Positions 27,507 to 37,107 of a stretch of DNA of 64,000 nucleotides are shown here, piece after piece. Position numbers and translations under genes: made by a program. The notes under the pieces are model-generated. The model worked only from the letters and a program-made list of their open reading frames with translations. It did not search any database and was not told the DNA's origin. Each line of letters opens with the position of its first letter. Position 1 is the stretch's first letter. Source of the stretch: Streptantibioticus cattleyicolor NRRL 8057 = DSM 46488 (GTDB lineage: Bacteria > Actinomycetota > Actinomycetes > Streptomycetales > Streptomycetaceae); contig NC_017586.1 of the NCBI RefSeq assembly GCF_000240165.1, forward strand, positions 4,340,001-4,404,000, read 5' to 3'.

Positions 27507-28352
27507 ATGTGCGGAAGGTATGCGGCGAGCCGGCAGGCCGAGGACCTGGTCGGCGTCTTCGAGGTGACCAAGTGGGACCCGGCCGAGACGCTGGCCCCGG
27601 ACTGGAACGTGGCCCCCACCAAGCAGGTCCACGTGATCCTGGACCGCCCCGACAAGGAGACCGGCGATCCGGAACCGGTGCGCCAGTTGCGGGTGGTGCG
27701 CTGGGGGCTGGTGCCCTCCTGGGCGAAGAACCCGGACGGCGCCGCCCGGTTGATCAACGCCCGCTCCGAGACCGTGCACGAGAAGCCGTCGTTCCGCCGC
27801 CCGTTCGTCAGCCGCCGCTGCCTGATACCCGCCGACGGCTATTACGAGTGGGGTCTCCCCGCCGAAGGCAGGGGACGGGTCACCGGCGCGGAGGAGCGCG
27901 CCCTGGAGGAGGCCGGCCGCCGCAAACGCCCGCGCAAACAGCCCTACTTCGTCACCCCGGCCGACGGCTCGGTGATGGCCATGGCCGGGCTGTACGAGTT
28001 CTGGCGCGACCGCACGCTCCCCGACGACCACCCGCAGGCGTGGTGGGTGACGTGCACCGTGCTCACCACCGAGGCCGACACCGAGCCCTTCGCGGACGCC
28101 GGGGAGCGCCCCGGGCCGCGTTCGCTCGCCGAGATCCACCCGCGCATGCCGCTGGCGCTCACCCCGGACCGCTGGGACGCCTGGCTCGACCCGTCCCGCA
28201 CCGACCCCGGCGAACTGCGCGAGCTGCTGACGGCGCCGCCGGCCGGGTGGCTGCGCGCCCACCCGGTGGCCACCGCCGTCAGTGACGTACGCAACAACGG
28301 ACCGGAGCTGGTGGCCGCGCTGCCCGCCCCGGAGGAGGAGACCCTGTTCTGA
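27507..28352 (+). CDS. SRAP-domain abasic-site processing protein (YedK/HMCES family)
   Basis: 281-residue SRAP protein. The catalytic Cys2 follows the initiator Met (MCGRYA). The other active-site elements are NVAPT, the WGLVPSWAK strand, the [12 protein letters not shown] glutamate region and the histidine in EIHPRMP. The family crosslinks to abasic sites in single-stranded DNA through a thiazolidine to shield them. The insert of basic residues around RRKRPRKQ is longer than in YedK of E. coli. Its stop overlaps the next ATG by one base (28352), so the hydrolase gene is coupled. Confidence 0.92.
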   Translation: MCGRYAASRQAEDLVGVFEVTKWDPAETLAPDWNVAPTKQVHVILDRPDKETGDPEPVRQLRVVRWGLVPSWAKNPDGAARLINARSETVHEKPSFRRPFVSRRCLIPADGYYEWGLPAEGRGRVTGAEERALEEAGRRKRPRKQPYFVTPADGSVMAMAGLYEFWRDRTLPDDHPQAWWVTCTVLTTEADTEPFADAGERPGPRSLAEIHPRMPLALTPDRWDAWLDPSRTDPGELRELLTAPPAGWLRAHPVATAVSDVRNNGPELVAALPAPEEETLF

Positions 28353-29026
28353 TGGCCGCCACCCCCGCCGGCCCGGCGCCCGCCGCCGAGACGGTGCCCA
28401 CCCCGGCCGGCGACGCCCGCGTCCACTGGCACCGCGCGCCGCGCCCGCACACCGTCCTGGCGCTCGGCCACGGCGCCGGCGGCGGCGTCGACGCCCGCGA
28501 CCTGGCCGCGCTCGCCGCCGACCTGCCCGCCCACGGGGTCACCGTGGCCCTGGTCGAACAGCCCTGGCGGGTGGCGGGAAAGAAGGTCGCGCCCGCCCCG
28601 AGGACGCTCGACGCCGCCTGGCACGCGCTGTGGCCCGCGCTGGCCGCCCCCGGGCTGCCGGTGGTGGCCGGCGGACGCAGCGCCGGCGCCCGGGTCGCCT
28701 GCCGTACCGCCGCCGCCCTCGGCGCCCGGGCGGTGCTGGCCCTGTCGTTCCCGCTGCACCCGCCCGGCCGCCCGGAGCGGTCGCGCGCCGCCGAACTGCT
28801 GGACACCGCCGTCCCGGTGCTGGTGGTGCAGGGCGGCCGGGACCCGTTCGGGCGCCCCGCGGAGTTCCCGCCGCTGCCGCCGCGCATCACCCTGGCCGAG
28901 GTCCCCGGCGCCGACCACGGCCTTGCGGTGGCCAGGAGCGCGGGGATCACCCAACGGGAGGCACTGGACCGGATCACCGACGCCGCCCGCGACTGGCTGG
29001 CCGCCCTGGGACGGGCCACCCGGTGA
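28352..29026 (+). CDS. Alpha/beta hydrolase of the KANL3/Tex30-like group
   Basis: 224-residue alpha/beta hydrolase. Early GHGAGGG forms the oxyanion region, the nucleophile elbow is [10 protein letters not shown], and an Asp (GGRDPFG) and His (GADHGL) follow in the correct order. The substrate is unknown. It overlaps the SRAP gene by one base and ends 20 nt before the sigR autoregulatory promoter. Confidence 0.8.
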   Translation: MAATPAGPAPAAETVPTPAGDARVHWHRAPRPHTVLALGHGAGGGVDARDLAALAADLPAHGVTVALVEQPWRVAGKKVAPAPRTLDAAWHALWPALAAPGLPVVAGGRSAGARVACRTAAALGARAVLALSFPLHPPGRPERSRAAELLDTAVPVLVVQGGRDPFGRPAEFPPLPPRITLAEVPGADHGLAVARSAGITQREALDRITDAARDWLAALGRATR

Positions 29027-29046
29027 CCCGACGGGCCCGCGGGACG

Positions 29047-29072
29047 GGAATGACCGGCGGGACGACGGCGTT
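29047..29072 (+). promoter_or_regulatory. SigR-type autoregulatory promoter (sigRp2)
   Basis: GGAAT (29047-29051), an 18-nt spacer, and GTT (29070-29072) exactly match the SigR consensus GGAAT-N18-GTT. It lies 47 nt upstream of the sigR long-form ATG, so transcripts from it include that start, giving positive feedback under disulfide stress. Confidence 0.9.
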
Positions 29073-29118
29073 GTGCCAGGCGTCCGCGGTCCGCAGGCGT
29101 CAAGAGGAAGGCTGCCGC

Positions 29119-29978
<860 letters not shown>

Positions 29979-29982
<4 letters not shown>

Positions 29983-30326
29983 GCTGCGGCAACCCGCACG
30001 AGACGGACTGCTCGGAGGTGCTCGGCCACCTCTACGAGTACCTCGACCACGAGATGTCCGAGGGCGAGTACCACAAGTTCGAGGAGCACTTCGGCGAGTG
30101 CAGCCCGTGCTTGGAGAAGTACGGACTCGAACAGGCCGTGAAGAAGCTGGTGAAGCGGTGCTGCGGACATGACGACGTCCCCGGCGACCTGCGGTCCAAG
30201 GTGCTCTCCCGGATCGAGCTGATCCGCTCCGGCCAGTACCCGTCGGCCCAGGCCCCAGGCGCCGCCGAATCCGCCCCGCCCCCCGCCGCCCCCCGCACCA
30301 CCGAGGCCGAACCCAGCGCCGGCTGA
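29979..30326 (+). CDS. rsrA: Zinc-binding redox anti-sigma factor RsrA
   Basis: 115-residue ZAS-family anti-sigma factor. All residues important in the S. coelicolor protein are in the same positions: C3, C11, H37, C41 and C44, the last three forming the HxxxCxxC zinc motif. Reduced, zinc-bound RsrA holds SigR; disulfide formation (C11 with C41 or C44) releases zinc and SigR. The C-terminal 35 residues are Pro/Ala-rich and disordered. Translation is coupled to sigR by a 4-nt overlap, and a very strong hairpin follows. Confidence 0.96.
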
Positions 30327-30348
30327 CACCGTTCCCCCCGCCGCAGGC

Positions 30349-30407
30349 GGCAACGGGCGCGGTCCGGCCGCCCGTCCCGCACGGGCGGCCGGACCGCGCC
30401 CGTTGCC
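30349..30407 (+). terminator. Perfect 27-bp hairpin after rsrA
   Basis: The arms 30349-30375 and 30381-30407 are exact reverse complements over 27 bp with a CCCGC loop; TTCTC follows. It should end the sigR-rsrA transcript and is unusually long for a terminator stem. Confidence 0.85.
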
Positions 30408-30661
30408 TTCTCCCGGCCCCTCCGCGCACCGGCACAGCCGTCCCCGCGGCCACCCGGAAGGGGCCGAACCGCCCGGTAAGGAGCGGGCGCCCGCGTGGAC
30501 GTGGTTGGATGCGCACACGGACGCACACCGCACCGCAAACGGTCGCGGGTACGCCGTGAAACGACCGGAACGTGCAGAAGAAGGGCAGCGGCAGGACTTG
30601 CCGGGCGTGGGGGCGGGCAGCGGATGGGTATGAGCCGTACCCGGGAGGGCGAGGAGGAGCG

Positions 30662-30763
30662 GTGAGCGTCGAAATCCAGGCGGAAATGGTCGCCGAAGTA
30701 TGGGAGGTTGTCGCTCAGGAGGGCGACGCGGCCCGGCACGGCGACCCGGCGGTCGACGGCTGA
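30662..30763 (+). pseudogene. Truncated biotin/lipoyl carrier protein gene (N-terminal half only)
   Basis: A 33-codon frame with an excellent ribosome binding site (GAGGAGGAG) encodes MSVEIQAEMVAEVWEVV... and stops at TGA 30761-30763. The N-terminus matches the first strands of the ~71-residue biotin/lipoyl carrier protein that follows the RsrA-type anti-sigma gene in other actinobacteria (TB7.3/Rv3221c next to sigH-rshA in Mycobacterium). The second half, including the biotinylated lysine motif ESMKMEIP, is missing, and none of the three frames downstream encodes it. It therefore appears to be a 3'-deleted remnant with an intact translation start. Confidence 0.7.
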
Positions 30764-30821
30764 CCGGCACCCTCCGGCACCACCGCGCAACCAGCGACCA
30801 GGACACCAGCAGGCGGGAATC

Positions 30822-31808
30822 GTGAGGATCTTCGGCAGAGTGCGGCACCGGCCCTCCGCCACCTGGCGGCAGGCCACCGACCGTGCCTTCACGCTGATCG
30901 ACGACGGGCGTTACGAGGACGCCGGCGCGCTGCTCACCCGAGCCGCCGACCTGGAGCCCTGGCTCCCCGAGTCCTGGTACAACCTGGCGCTGCTGCACAA
31001 GTTCCGGCACGACTGGGAGCAGGCCCGGGCGGCCGGACTGCGCGCGGTGGCCCTCCTCGACCGGGACACCGGCGCCCCCGACTGGTGGAACATCGGCATC
31101 GCCGCCACCGCCCTGCAGGACTGGCCGCTGGCCCGCCGCGCCTGGCAGGCGTACGGGCTGCGGATGCCCGCCGCGCAGGCCGCCGCCCCCTCCGACGCCC
31201 CGGTCAGCATGGCGCTGGGCAGCGCCGCGGTCCGGCTCTCCCCGGAGGGCGAGGCCGAGGTGGTCTGGGGCAAGCGGCTCGACCCGGCCCGGCTGGAGGT
31301 GCTCAGCATCCCGCTGCCGTCGTCCGGCCGCCGCTGGGGCGAGGTGGTGCTGCACGACGGCGTCCCGCACGGCGAGCGGGTGGCGGTGGACGGCGGCACC
31401 TTCCCGGTCTTCGACGAGATCGAGCTGTGGGCCCCCTCCCCGGTGCCGACCTGGCTGGTGCTGCTGGAGGCGGCCACCGAGGCCGACCGGGACGCCCTGG
31501 AGCGGCTGGCCGCCGACGCCGGGTACGCCGCCGAGGACTGGTCGTCCTCGGTCCGCCTGCTGTGCCGCTCCTGCTCGGAGAGCCGGATGCCCACCGACGA
31601 CGGCTCCGACGCCTCCCGCGACCCGCACGACCAGGGCGAGCCGGGCCACCCCGGCCACCTCAGCCACCGCAGCCCCGGGGCGCTGTGGGTGCCCGAGCGC
31701 GAATGCGGCATCGCCGCCCCGGCCGGCCTGGTGCGCGGACTGCTCGACAGCTGGGTCGCCGACAGCCCGGACAGCCGTGACTGGCGCGATCTGGAAGAGG
31801 TCTGCTGA
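30822..31808 (+). CDS. TPR-containing hypothetical protein
   Basis: 328-residue protein. Residues ~15-110 form two or three tetratricopeptide-like helical repeats (DRAFTLIDDGRYEDAGALLTRA, ESWYNLALLHKF). The C-terminal part is mixed alpha/beta, with CRSCSES and several Cys/His residues that might bind metal (LLCRSCSES, ECGIAAP). No known function. GTG 30822 is used. It follows the truncated carrier gene and precedes def; homologues are common at this place in Streptomyces. Confidence 0.75.
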   Translation: MRIFGRVRHRPSATWRQATDRAFTLIDDGRYEDAGALLTRAADLEPWLPESWYNLALLHKFRHDWEQARAAGLRAVALLDRDTGAPDWWNIGIAATALQDWPLARRAWQAYGLRMPAAQAAAPSDAPVSMALGSAAVRLSPEGEAEVVWGKRLDPARLEVLSIPLPSSGRRWGEVVLHDGVPHGERVAVDGGTFPVFDEIELWAPSPVPTWLVLLEAATEADRDALERLAADAGYAAEDWSSSVRLLCRSCSESRMPTDDGSDASRDPHDQGEPGHPGHLSHRSPGALWVPERECGIAAPAGLVRGLLDSWVADSPDSRDWRDLEEVC

Positions 31809-31869
31809 CCGCTTCGGCCGTACTCTGTAAGGCGCAGACCGCGAAGATCAGGAAGGCGTACCCGGAGCA

Positions 31870-32499
31870 ATGGCGCAGCAGCAGACCGACGACGAGCAGG
31901 TGTCGGAGTTCATCGACGACACGGTGGACGCGGAGGAGCGCGAGCGCGCCCACCGCGAGCGGGGCACGGTCCGGCCGATCACCGTGGTCGGCAACCCCGT
32001 GCTGCACAAGGAGTGCGCGGACGTCACCGCTTTCGACGACGACCTGGCCCGGCTGATCGACGACATGTTCGCCAGCCAGCGCGCCGCCGAGGGCGTCGGC
32101 CTGGCCGCCAACCAGATCGGCGTCGACCTGAAGGTCTTCGTCTACGACTGCCAGGACGACGAGGGCGTGCGCCACGTCGGCCACGTGGTCAACCCGGTGC
32201 TCGACGAGGTGCCCGCCGACCGCCGGGTGCTGGACGACTCCAACGAGGGCTGCCTGTCGGTCCCCGGCGCCTACATGGAGCTGGCCCGCCCCGACTACGC
32301 CGTGGTGCGCGGCAAGGACATGCACGGCAACCCGATCGCGGTGCGCGGCACCGGCTACTTCGCCCGCTGCCTCCAGCACGAGACCGACCACCTGTACGGC
32401 TACCTGTACATCGACCGGCTCTCCAAGCGCGACCGCAAGGACGTCCTCAAGCAGATGGCCGAGAAGACCCCGCGCTACGAGACCGTCCCCAACGACTGA
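31870..32499 (+). CDS. def: Peptide deformylase
   Basis: 209-residue peptide deformylase, removing the formyl group from nascent N-termini. All three motifs are present: GVGLAANQ (75-82), EGCLSVP with metal ligand C128, and HETDH (ligands H170 and H174, catalytic E171). An acidic N-terminal extension of about 30 residues is longer than in E. coli Def and typical of one actinobacterial paralogue. The ATG at 31870 is used. Confidence 0.95.
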   Translation: MAQQQTDDEQVSEFIDDTVDAEERERAHRERGTVRPITVVGNPVLHKECADVTAFDDDLARLIDDMFASQRAAEGVGLAANQIGVDLKVFVYDCQDDEGVRHVGHVVNPVLDEVPADRRVLDDSNEGCLSVPGAYMELARPDYAVVRGKDMHGNPIAVRGTGYFARCLQHETDHLYGYLYIDRLSKRDRKDVLKQMAEKTPRYETVPND

Positions 32500-32551
32500 C
32501 GCGGCGGCGTACACAGCCGCCTCATAGCCCGCTGTGCCAGCGTGGCCTGCC

Positions 32552-33361
32552 ATGACGACAGGCCGACGACGGCGCGGCGGGCTTTCCGCGCCGGTACGCA
32601 CCACGCTCAGCAAGGTCCCGGAGGTCACCGGGGTGTTCTGGATCACCAAGGTGCTCACCACGGGCATGGGGGAGACCACCTCCGACTGGCTCGCGCACGT
32701 CCTCGACCCGGTGGTCGCGGTGGGCCTGGCCGGGGTGGCGCTCGCCGCCGTGCTCGCCCTCCAGTTCACCGTGACCGCCTACGTGCCGTGGATCTACTGG
32801 ACGGCCGTCGTCATGGTCAGCGTCTTCGGCACCATGGCCGCCGACGTGGCCCACGTCGGCCTCGGCGTGCCGTACGAGGTCTCCGCGGCGGCCTTCCTGG
32901 TGGCGCTGGCGGTGATCTTCGGCCTCTGGTACGCCAGTGAGCGCACGCTCTCCGTCCACCGCATCCGCAGCCGGCGCCGGGAGGCGTTCTACTGGGCGAC
33001 CGTGCTGGTCACCTTCGCGCTGGGCACCGCGGTGGGCGACCTGACCGCGGCCACGCTGGGGCTGGGCTACCTCTCCTCCGGGCTGCTGTTCGCCGTGCTG
33101 ATCGCGGTGCCGGCGCTGGCCCACCGCGGCCTGGGGCTGGGCGCGGTGCCGGCGTTCTGGGCCGCCTACGTGGTCACCCGGCCGCTGGGCGCCTCGTTCG
33201 CCGACTGGATGGCGGCGCCGGGCGCCCACGGCGGGCTCGGCTGGGACTATGGCCCGGTGAGCGCGGTGCTCACCGTGGTGATCGTGGCCCTGGTCCTGTC
33301 CCTCCAGGCGGCTCAGAAGTCGTCGTCGAAGGAGACCGTGCCCTCCACCGCCACCTGGTAG
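32552..33361 (+). CDS. COG4705-type integral membrane protein
   Basis: 269-residue membrane protein with about seven hydrophobic helices. The repeated pattern KVPEVTGVFWITKVLTTGMGE and FYWATVLVTFALGTAVGD is the duplicated motif of the COG4705 family of uncharacterised membrane proteins. Its last 49 nt overlap the 3' end of nrdB on the opposite strand (33313-33361), so the C-terminal tail (KSSSKETVPSTATW) is encoded antisense to the nrdB C-terminus. Function unknown. Confidence 0.8.
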   Translation: MTTGRRRRGGLSAPVRTTLSKVPEVTGVFWITKVLTTGMGETTSDWLAHVLDPVVAVGLAGVALAAVLALQFTVTAYVPWIYWTAVVMVSVFGTMAADVAHVGLGVPYEVSAAAFLVALAVIFGLWYASERTLSVHRIRSRRREAFYWATVLVTFALGTAVGDLTAATLGLGYLSSGLLFAVLIAVPALAHRGLGLGAVPAFWAAYVVTRPLGASFADWMAAPGAHGGLGWDYGPVSAVLTVVIVALVLSLQAAQKSSSKETVPSTATW

Positions 33362-34341
33362 GCCGAGGCGCGGCGCTCGAAGAAGTTGGTCAGCTCCTGG
33401 ACGTTCTGCAACTCCATGAAGGAGAACGGGTTCTGCGAGCCGTAGCGGACCGGCAGCCCGAGCCGGACCAGCCGCTGGTCCGCCACGCACTCCAGATAGG
33501 CGCGCATCGACTCGGTGTTCATCCCCGGCAGCCCGTCACCGCACAGGTCGCGGGCGAACTGCAACTCCGCCTCGACCGCCTCCTCCAGCATCGCGGTGAC
33601 CTGCTTGCCCATCTCCTCGTCGAACAGGTCGGGTTCCTCCGCCCGGACGGTGTCGACCACCTGGAAGGCGAAGTCCATGTGCATCGACTCGTCGCGGAAG
33701 ACCCAGTTGGTGCCGGTGGCCAGGCCGTGCAGCAGGCCCCGGGAGCGGAACCAGTAGACGTAGGCGAAGGCGCCGTAGAAGAAGAGCCCCTCGATGCAGG
33801 CGGCGAAGCAGATCAGGTTGAGCAGGAAGCGGCGCCGCTCGGCCTTGGTGCGCAGCCGGTCGATCTCCTCCACCGAGTCCATCCAGCGGAAGCAGAACTG
33901 CGCCTTCTCGCGGATCGACGGGATGTTCTCCACCGCCGCGAAGGCCGCCGCCCGGTCGTCCGGATCGGGCAGGTAGGTGTCGAGCAACGTCAGGTAGAAC
34001 TGGACGTGCACGGCCTCCTCGAACAGCTGGCGCGACAGGTACAGCCGGGCCTCGGGCGAGTTGATGTGCTTGTACAGCGTGAGCACCAGGTTGTTGGCGA
34101 CGATCGAGTCACCGGTGGCGAAGAAGGCCACCAGGCGGCCGATCAGATGCTGCTCGCCCGGGGAGAGCTTGGCCAGGTCGGCCACGTCGGAGTGGAGGTC
34201 GACCTCCTCCACGGTCCAGTTGTTCTTGATGGCGTTGCGGTACCGCTCGTAGAAGTCCGGGTACCGCATCGGCCGCAGCGTCAGCTCGAAACCGGGGTCG
34301 AGCAGGTTCTTGGGACGGTTGTCGGACGGGTTCACTGACAT
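33313..34341 (-). CDS. nrdB: Class Ia ribonucleotide reductase beta subunit
   Basis: 342-residue R2 subunit providing the tyrosyl radical. The segment EEAVHVQFY gives an iron-ligand Glu and His with the radical Tyr at the spacing of E. coli E115/H118/Y122, and RDESMHMDF carries the second ligand set. The start overlaps the nrdA stop by 10 nt, so the subunits are coupled. The operon is controlled by the upstream NrdR boxes and cobalamin riboswitch. Its 3' end overlaps a convergent membrane-protein gene. Confidence 0.95.
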   Translation of the reverse strand: MSVNPSDNRPKNLLDPGFELTLRPMRYPDFYERYRNAIKNNWTVEEVDLHSDVADLAKLSPGEQHLIGRLVAFFATGDSIVANNLVLTLYKHINSPEARLYLSRQLFEEAVHVQFYLTLLDTYLPDPDDRAAAFAAVENIPSIREKAQFCFRWMDSVEEIDRLRTKAERRRFLLNLICFAACIEGLFFYGAFAYVYWFRSRGLLHGLATGTNWVFRDESMHMDFAFQVVDTVRAEEPDLFDEEMGKQVTAMLEEAVEAELQFARDLCGDGLPGMNTESMRAYLECVADQRLVRLGLPVRYGSQNPFSFMELQNVQELTNFFERRASAYQVAVEGTVSFDDDF

Positions 34342-36698
34342 GCCTCGCAGGACTCGGGGTTCTCCAGGGAGCAGGCGATCGCCTCGGCGTCGGGCGCCTG
34401 CTGGGGGACGGCGGCGGTGGCGGTGGCCGCGCCCGCCGCCCGGGCGATCCGGGTGGCCGGCCGGGACCGCAGGTAGTAGGTGGTCTTCAGCCCCTTCTTC
34501 CACGCGTAGGCGTACATCGAGCTGAGCTTGCCGATGGTCGGCGCGGCCATGAAGAGGTTGAGCGACTGGCTCTGGTCCAGGTACGGGGTGCGGTCGGCGG
34601 CCATGTCGATCAGCGCCCGCTGCGGCAGCTCCCACGCCGTGCGGTACAACGCCCGTACGCCGGCCGGGATCCAGCCGAGGTCCTGCACCGAGCCGTTGGC
34701 CTCGCGCAGCGCCTCCCGGGTGCGGGCGTCCCACACCCCCAGCTTCTTCAGATCGGCCACCAGGTACGTGTTGACCTGGAGGAACTCACCGCTGAGCGTC
34801 TCGCGCTTGAACAGGTTGGACACCTGCGGCTCGATGCACTCGTAGACCCCGGCGATGGAGGCGATGGTGGCGGTCGGCGCGATCGCCAGCAGCAGCGAGT
34901 TGCGCAGCCCGGTACGGGAGATCCGCTCGCGCAGCGCCGTCCACCGGTCCGGCCAGGCCGGCTCGGTGGGGAAGTGGTCGGGGTGGAGCACCCCGCGGGC
35001 CGCCCGGGTCCGCTCCCACGCCGGGTGGGGCCCGTGGCGTTCGGCCAGCGCGCAGGACTGCTCGTAGGCGGCGAGCATGACGCGTTCGGCGATCCGGGTG
35101 GACAGCGCCCGCGCCTCGGGCGAGTCGAACGGCAGCCGCAGCCGGAAGAAGACGTCCTGGAGCCCCATCACCCCCAGACCCACCGGCCGCCAGCGGGAGT
35201 TGGAGGCGGCGGCCTGCTCGGTCGGGTAGTAGTTGATGTCCACCACCCGGTCCAGGAAGGTCACCGCGGTGCGCACGGTGGCGTCCAGCTTCTCCCAGTC
35301 GACCGAGGCGTCCGCGGTCAGATGGGCGGCGAGGTTGACCGAACCGAGGTTGCACACCGCGGTCTCGCCGTCGTCGGTCACCTCCAGGATCTCGGTGCAC
35401 AGGTTGGAGGAGTGCACCACGCTGCCGGGTTCGGCGGTCTGGTTGGCGGTGCGGTTGGCGGCGTCCTTGAAGGTCATCCAGCCGTTGCCGGTCTGCGCCA
35501 GGGTGCGCATCATCCGCGCGTACAGCTGCCGGGCCGGGACGCGCTTGATCTGGCGGCCGGCGGCTTCGGCGGCCCGGTAGGCGGCGTCGAACTCCTCGCC
35601 CCACAGGTCGACCAGCTCGGGCACGTCGGCGGGGGAGAACAGCGACCACTCGGCGTCCGCCTCGACCCGGCGCATGAACTCGTCGGGGATCCAGTGCGCC
35701 AGGTTGAGGTTGTGGGTGCGCCGGGCGTCCTCGCCGGTGTTGTCCCGCAGCTCCAGGAACTCCTCGACGTCGGCGTGCCAGGTCTCCAGGTAGACGCAGG
35801 CCGCGCCCTTGCGCCGGCCGCCCTGGTTGACCGCGGCCACCGAGGCGTCCAGGGTGCGCAGGAACGGCACGATGCCGTTGGAGCGGCCGTTGGTGCCGCG
35901 GATCAGCGAACCGCGGGAGCGGATCCGGCTGAACGGCAGCCCGATGCCGCCGGCGTGCTTGGAGAGCCGGGCGACCTGGTGGTAGCGCTGGTAGATCGAG
36001 TCCAGCTCGTCCAGCGGCGAGTCCAGCAGGTAGCAGGAGGACATCTGCGGGTGCCGGGTACCGGAGTTGAAGAGCGTCGGCGAGCTGGGCAGGTAGTCCA
36101 GCCGCGACATCAGCCGGTAGAGCGAGGCCACCTCCTCCACCGCCGCGGCCGAGTCGTCGGCGGCCAGCCCGCAGGCCACCCGGAGCAGGAAGTGCTGCGG
36201 GGTCTCCACCACCTGCCGGGTCACCGGGTGGCGCAGCAGGTAGCGGCTGTAGAGGGTGCGCAGCCCGAAGTAGCCGAAGCGGTCGTCGCCGGCCGGGTCG
36301 ATCAGCGCGTCCAGCCGGCCGGCGTGGGCGGCGGTGAACGCGGCGGTGGCGTCCGCGATCAGCCCCTCGCGGTGGCCGGTGGCGATCGAGGAGGAGAACG
36401 AGGTCACCTGCTGGCCGGCCGCCTCCTCGGTGATGGCGCGGGCCAGCAACCGGGCGGCGAGGAAGCTGTACTGCGGGTCCTCGGAGATCAGCCCGGCCGC
36501 CGCCTCGGTGGCCAGGTCGCGCAGTTCGGCCGCGTCGGAGCCGGCGTGCCGGCCGCGCAGCGCCGCCGCCGCGACCCGGCCGGGGTCGGTGTCGGGCAGG
36601 TCGGCGGTGAGCTCCATGAGGGTGCGCAGCAGCGCGGTGCCCGGCTCGTCCGGCGGAACGGCGGTTGCTGACGCGGGGTCTGCGGGAGCGATGGTCAC
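34332..36698 (-). CDS. nrdA: Class Ia ribonucleotide reductase alpha subunit
   Basis: 788-residue R1 subunit. Active-site residues are visible: the Cys in GTRHPQMSSCYLL, the SNLCTEI motif with thiyl Cys and Glu, the Cys in AVCNLGSVNL, and the C-terminal redox pair CEAC. Only about 75 residues precede the catalytic domain and no complete ATP-cone is evident, so allosteric activity control may differ from E. coli R1 (inference). GTG 36698 is preceded by GAGGAG. In S. coelicolor the orthologous operon is the aerobic enzyme repressed when B12 permits the class II enzyme. Confidence 0.93.
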   Translation of the reverse strand: MTIAPADPASATAVPPDEPGTALLRTLMELTADLPDTDPGRVAAAALRGRHAGSDAAELRDLATEAAAGLISEDPQYSFLAARLLARAITEEAAGQQVTSFSSSIATGHREGLIADATAAFTAAHAGRLDALIDPAGDDRFGYFGLRTLYSRYLLRHPVTRQVVETPQHFLLRVACGLAADDSAAAVEEVASLYRLMSRLDYLPSSPTLFNSGTRHPQMSSCYLLDSPLDELDSIYQRYHQVARLSKHAGGIGLPFSRIRSRGSLIRGTNGRSNGIVPFLRTLDASVAAVNQGGRRKGAACVYLETWHADVEEFLELRDNTGEDARRTHNLNLAHWIPDEFMRRVEADAEWSLFSPADVPELVDLWGEEFDAAYRAAEAAGRQIKRVPARQLYARMMRTLAQTGNGWMTFKDAANRTANQTAEPGSVVHSSNLCTEILEVTDDGETAVCNLGSVNLAAHLTADASVDWEKLDATVRTAVTFLDRVVDINYYPTEQAAASNSRWRPVGLGVMGLQDVFFRLRLPFDSPEARALSTRIAERVMLAAYEQSCALAERHGPHPAWERTRAARGVLHPDHFPTEPAWPDRWTALRERISRTGLRNSLLLAIAPTATIASIAGVYECIEPQVSNLFKRETLSGEFLQVNTYLVADLKKLGVWDARTREALREANGSVQDLGWIPAGVRALYRTAWELPQRALIDMAADRTPYLDQSQSLNLFMAAPTIGKLSSMYAYAWKKGLKTTYYLRSRPATRIARAAGAATATAAVPQQAPDAEAIACSLENPESCEACQ

Positions 36699-36850
36699 GG
36701 CGGTCTCCTCGTACGCGGCGGCCCCGTTGCGAGCGGGACCACGGCCGCGTACGGCATGCCGCAGACAGGGCAGGGCAGGCCGCGTCACGTCCGCAGACCC
36801 AACCCGCGAGGCCCGGACATCTGTTGCCCCTTCGGAGCAGCCCGAAGTGG

Positions 36851-36953
36851 CGCTGCCGGCAGGTACTCGGACTTCTCCGGCGCGTCGGGCACGCCGGGAC
36901 ACCGTTGCGGGGCAGTCCCGGAATCTCACCGGGTTCCCCTGCGACAGCAGCGG
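36851..36953 (-). promoter_or_regulatory. Cobalamin riboswitch in the nrdAB leader
   Basis: On the minus strand the RNA reads, in order, a P1-forming GCTGC...CAGG segment, CCCGGTGAGATTCCGGGA, CTGCCCCGCAACGG and finally GAGTACCTGCC, the canonical conserved blocks of the B12 aptamer. The ends CGCTGC and GCAGCG pair. The aptamer lies about 150 nt upstream of the nrdA start. B12-dependent riboswitch repression of nrdABS is established in S. coelicolor. The expression platform lies in 36699-36850. Confidence 0.9.
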
Positions 36954-36958
36954 TGATG

Positions 36959-37006
36959 AGCATACATCTAGTGCCGGGTCCGTTTGCGCGGCCCTAGATG
37001 TAGTGT
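36959..37006 (-). promoter_or_regulatory. Two NrdR boxes upstream of nrdAB
   Basis: Two 16-bp imperfect palindromes, 36959-36974 (core TACATCTAGTG) and 36991-37006 (core CTAGATGTAGTGT), match the NrdR box consensus ACACTATATATAGTGT. Their centres are 32 bp apart, three helical turns, as in known NrdR-regulated promoters. A -10-like TATGCT overlaps the proximal box on the minus strand. Confidence 0.82.
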
Positions 37007-37041
37007 CCGGGGCGTGCTGGGGTACTCGTCCCCGAACGCCG

Positions 37042-37083
37042 ACGGGCCGCCGTACCCCGGTGCGTCGGGGTACGGCGGCCCGT
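37042..37083 (-). terminator. Terminator after the symporter gene
   Basis: ACGGGCCGCCGTACCCC (37042-37058) pairs perfectly with GGGGTACGGCGGCCCGT (37067-37083), 17 bp, just downstream of the symporter stop. Confidence 0.75.
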
Positions 37084-37107
37084 GCGGGGCCGGCCGCGGC
37101 CGTGGGG

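Noticed and set aside
30708..30821. Longer N-terminus for the TPR gene from 30708
   Set aside because: It would overlap the carrier remnant in another frame and encode an Arg/Pro-rich non-conserved peptide; GTG 30822 starts the conserved protein.
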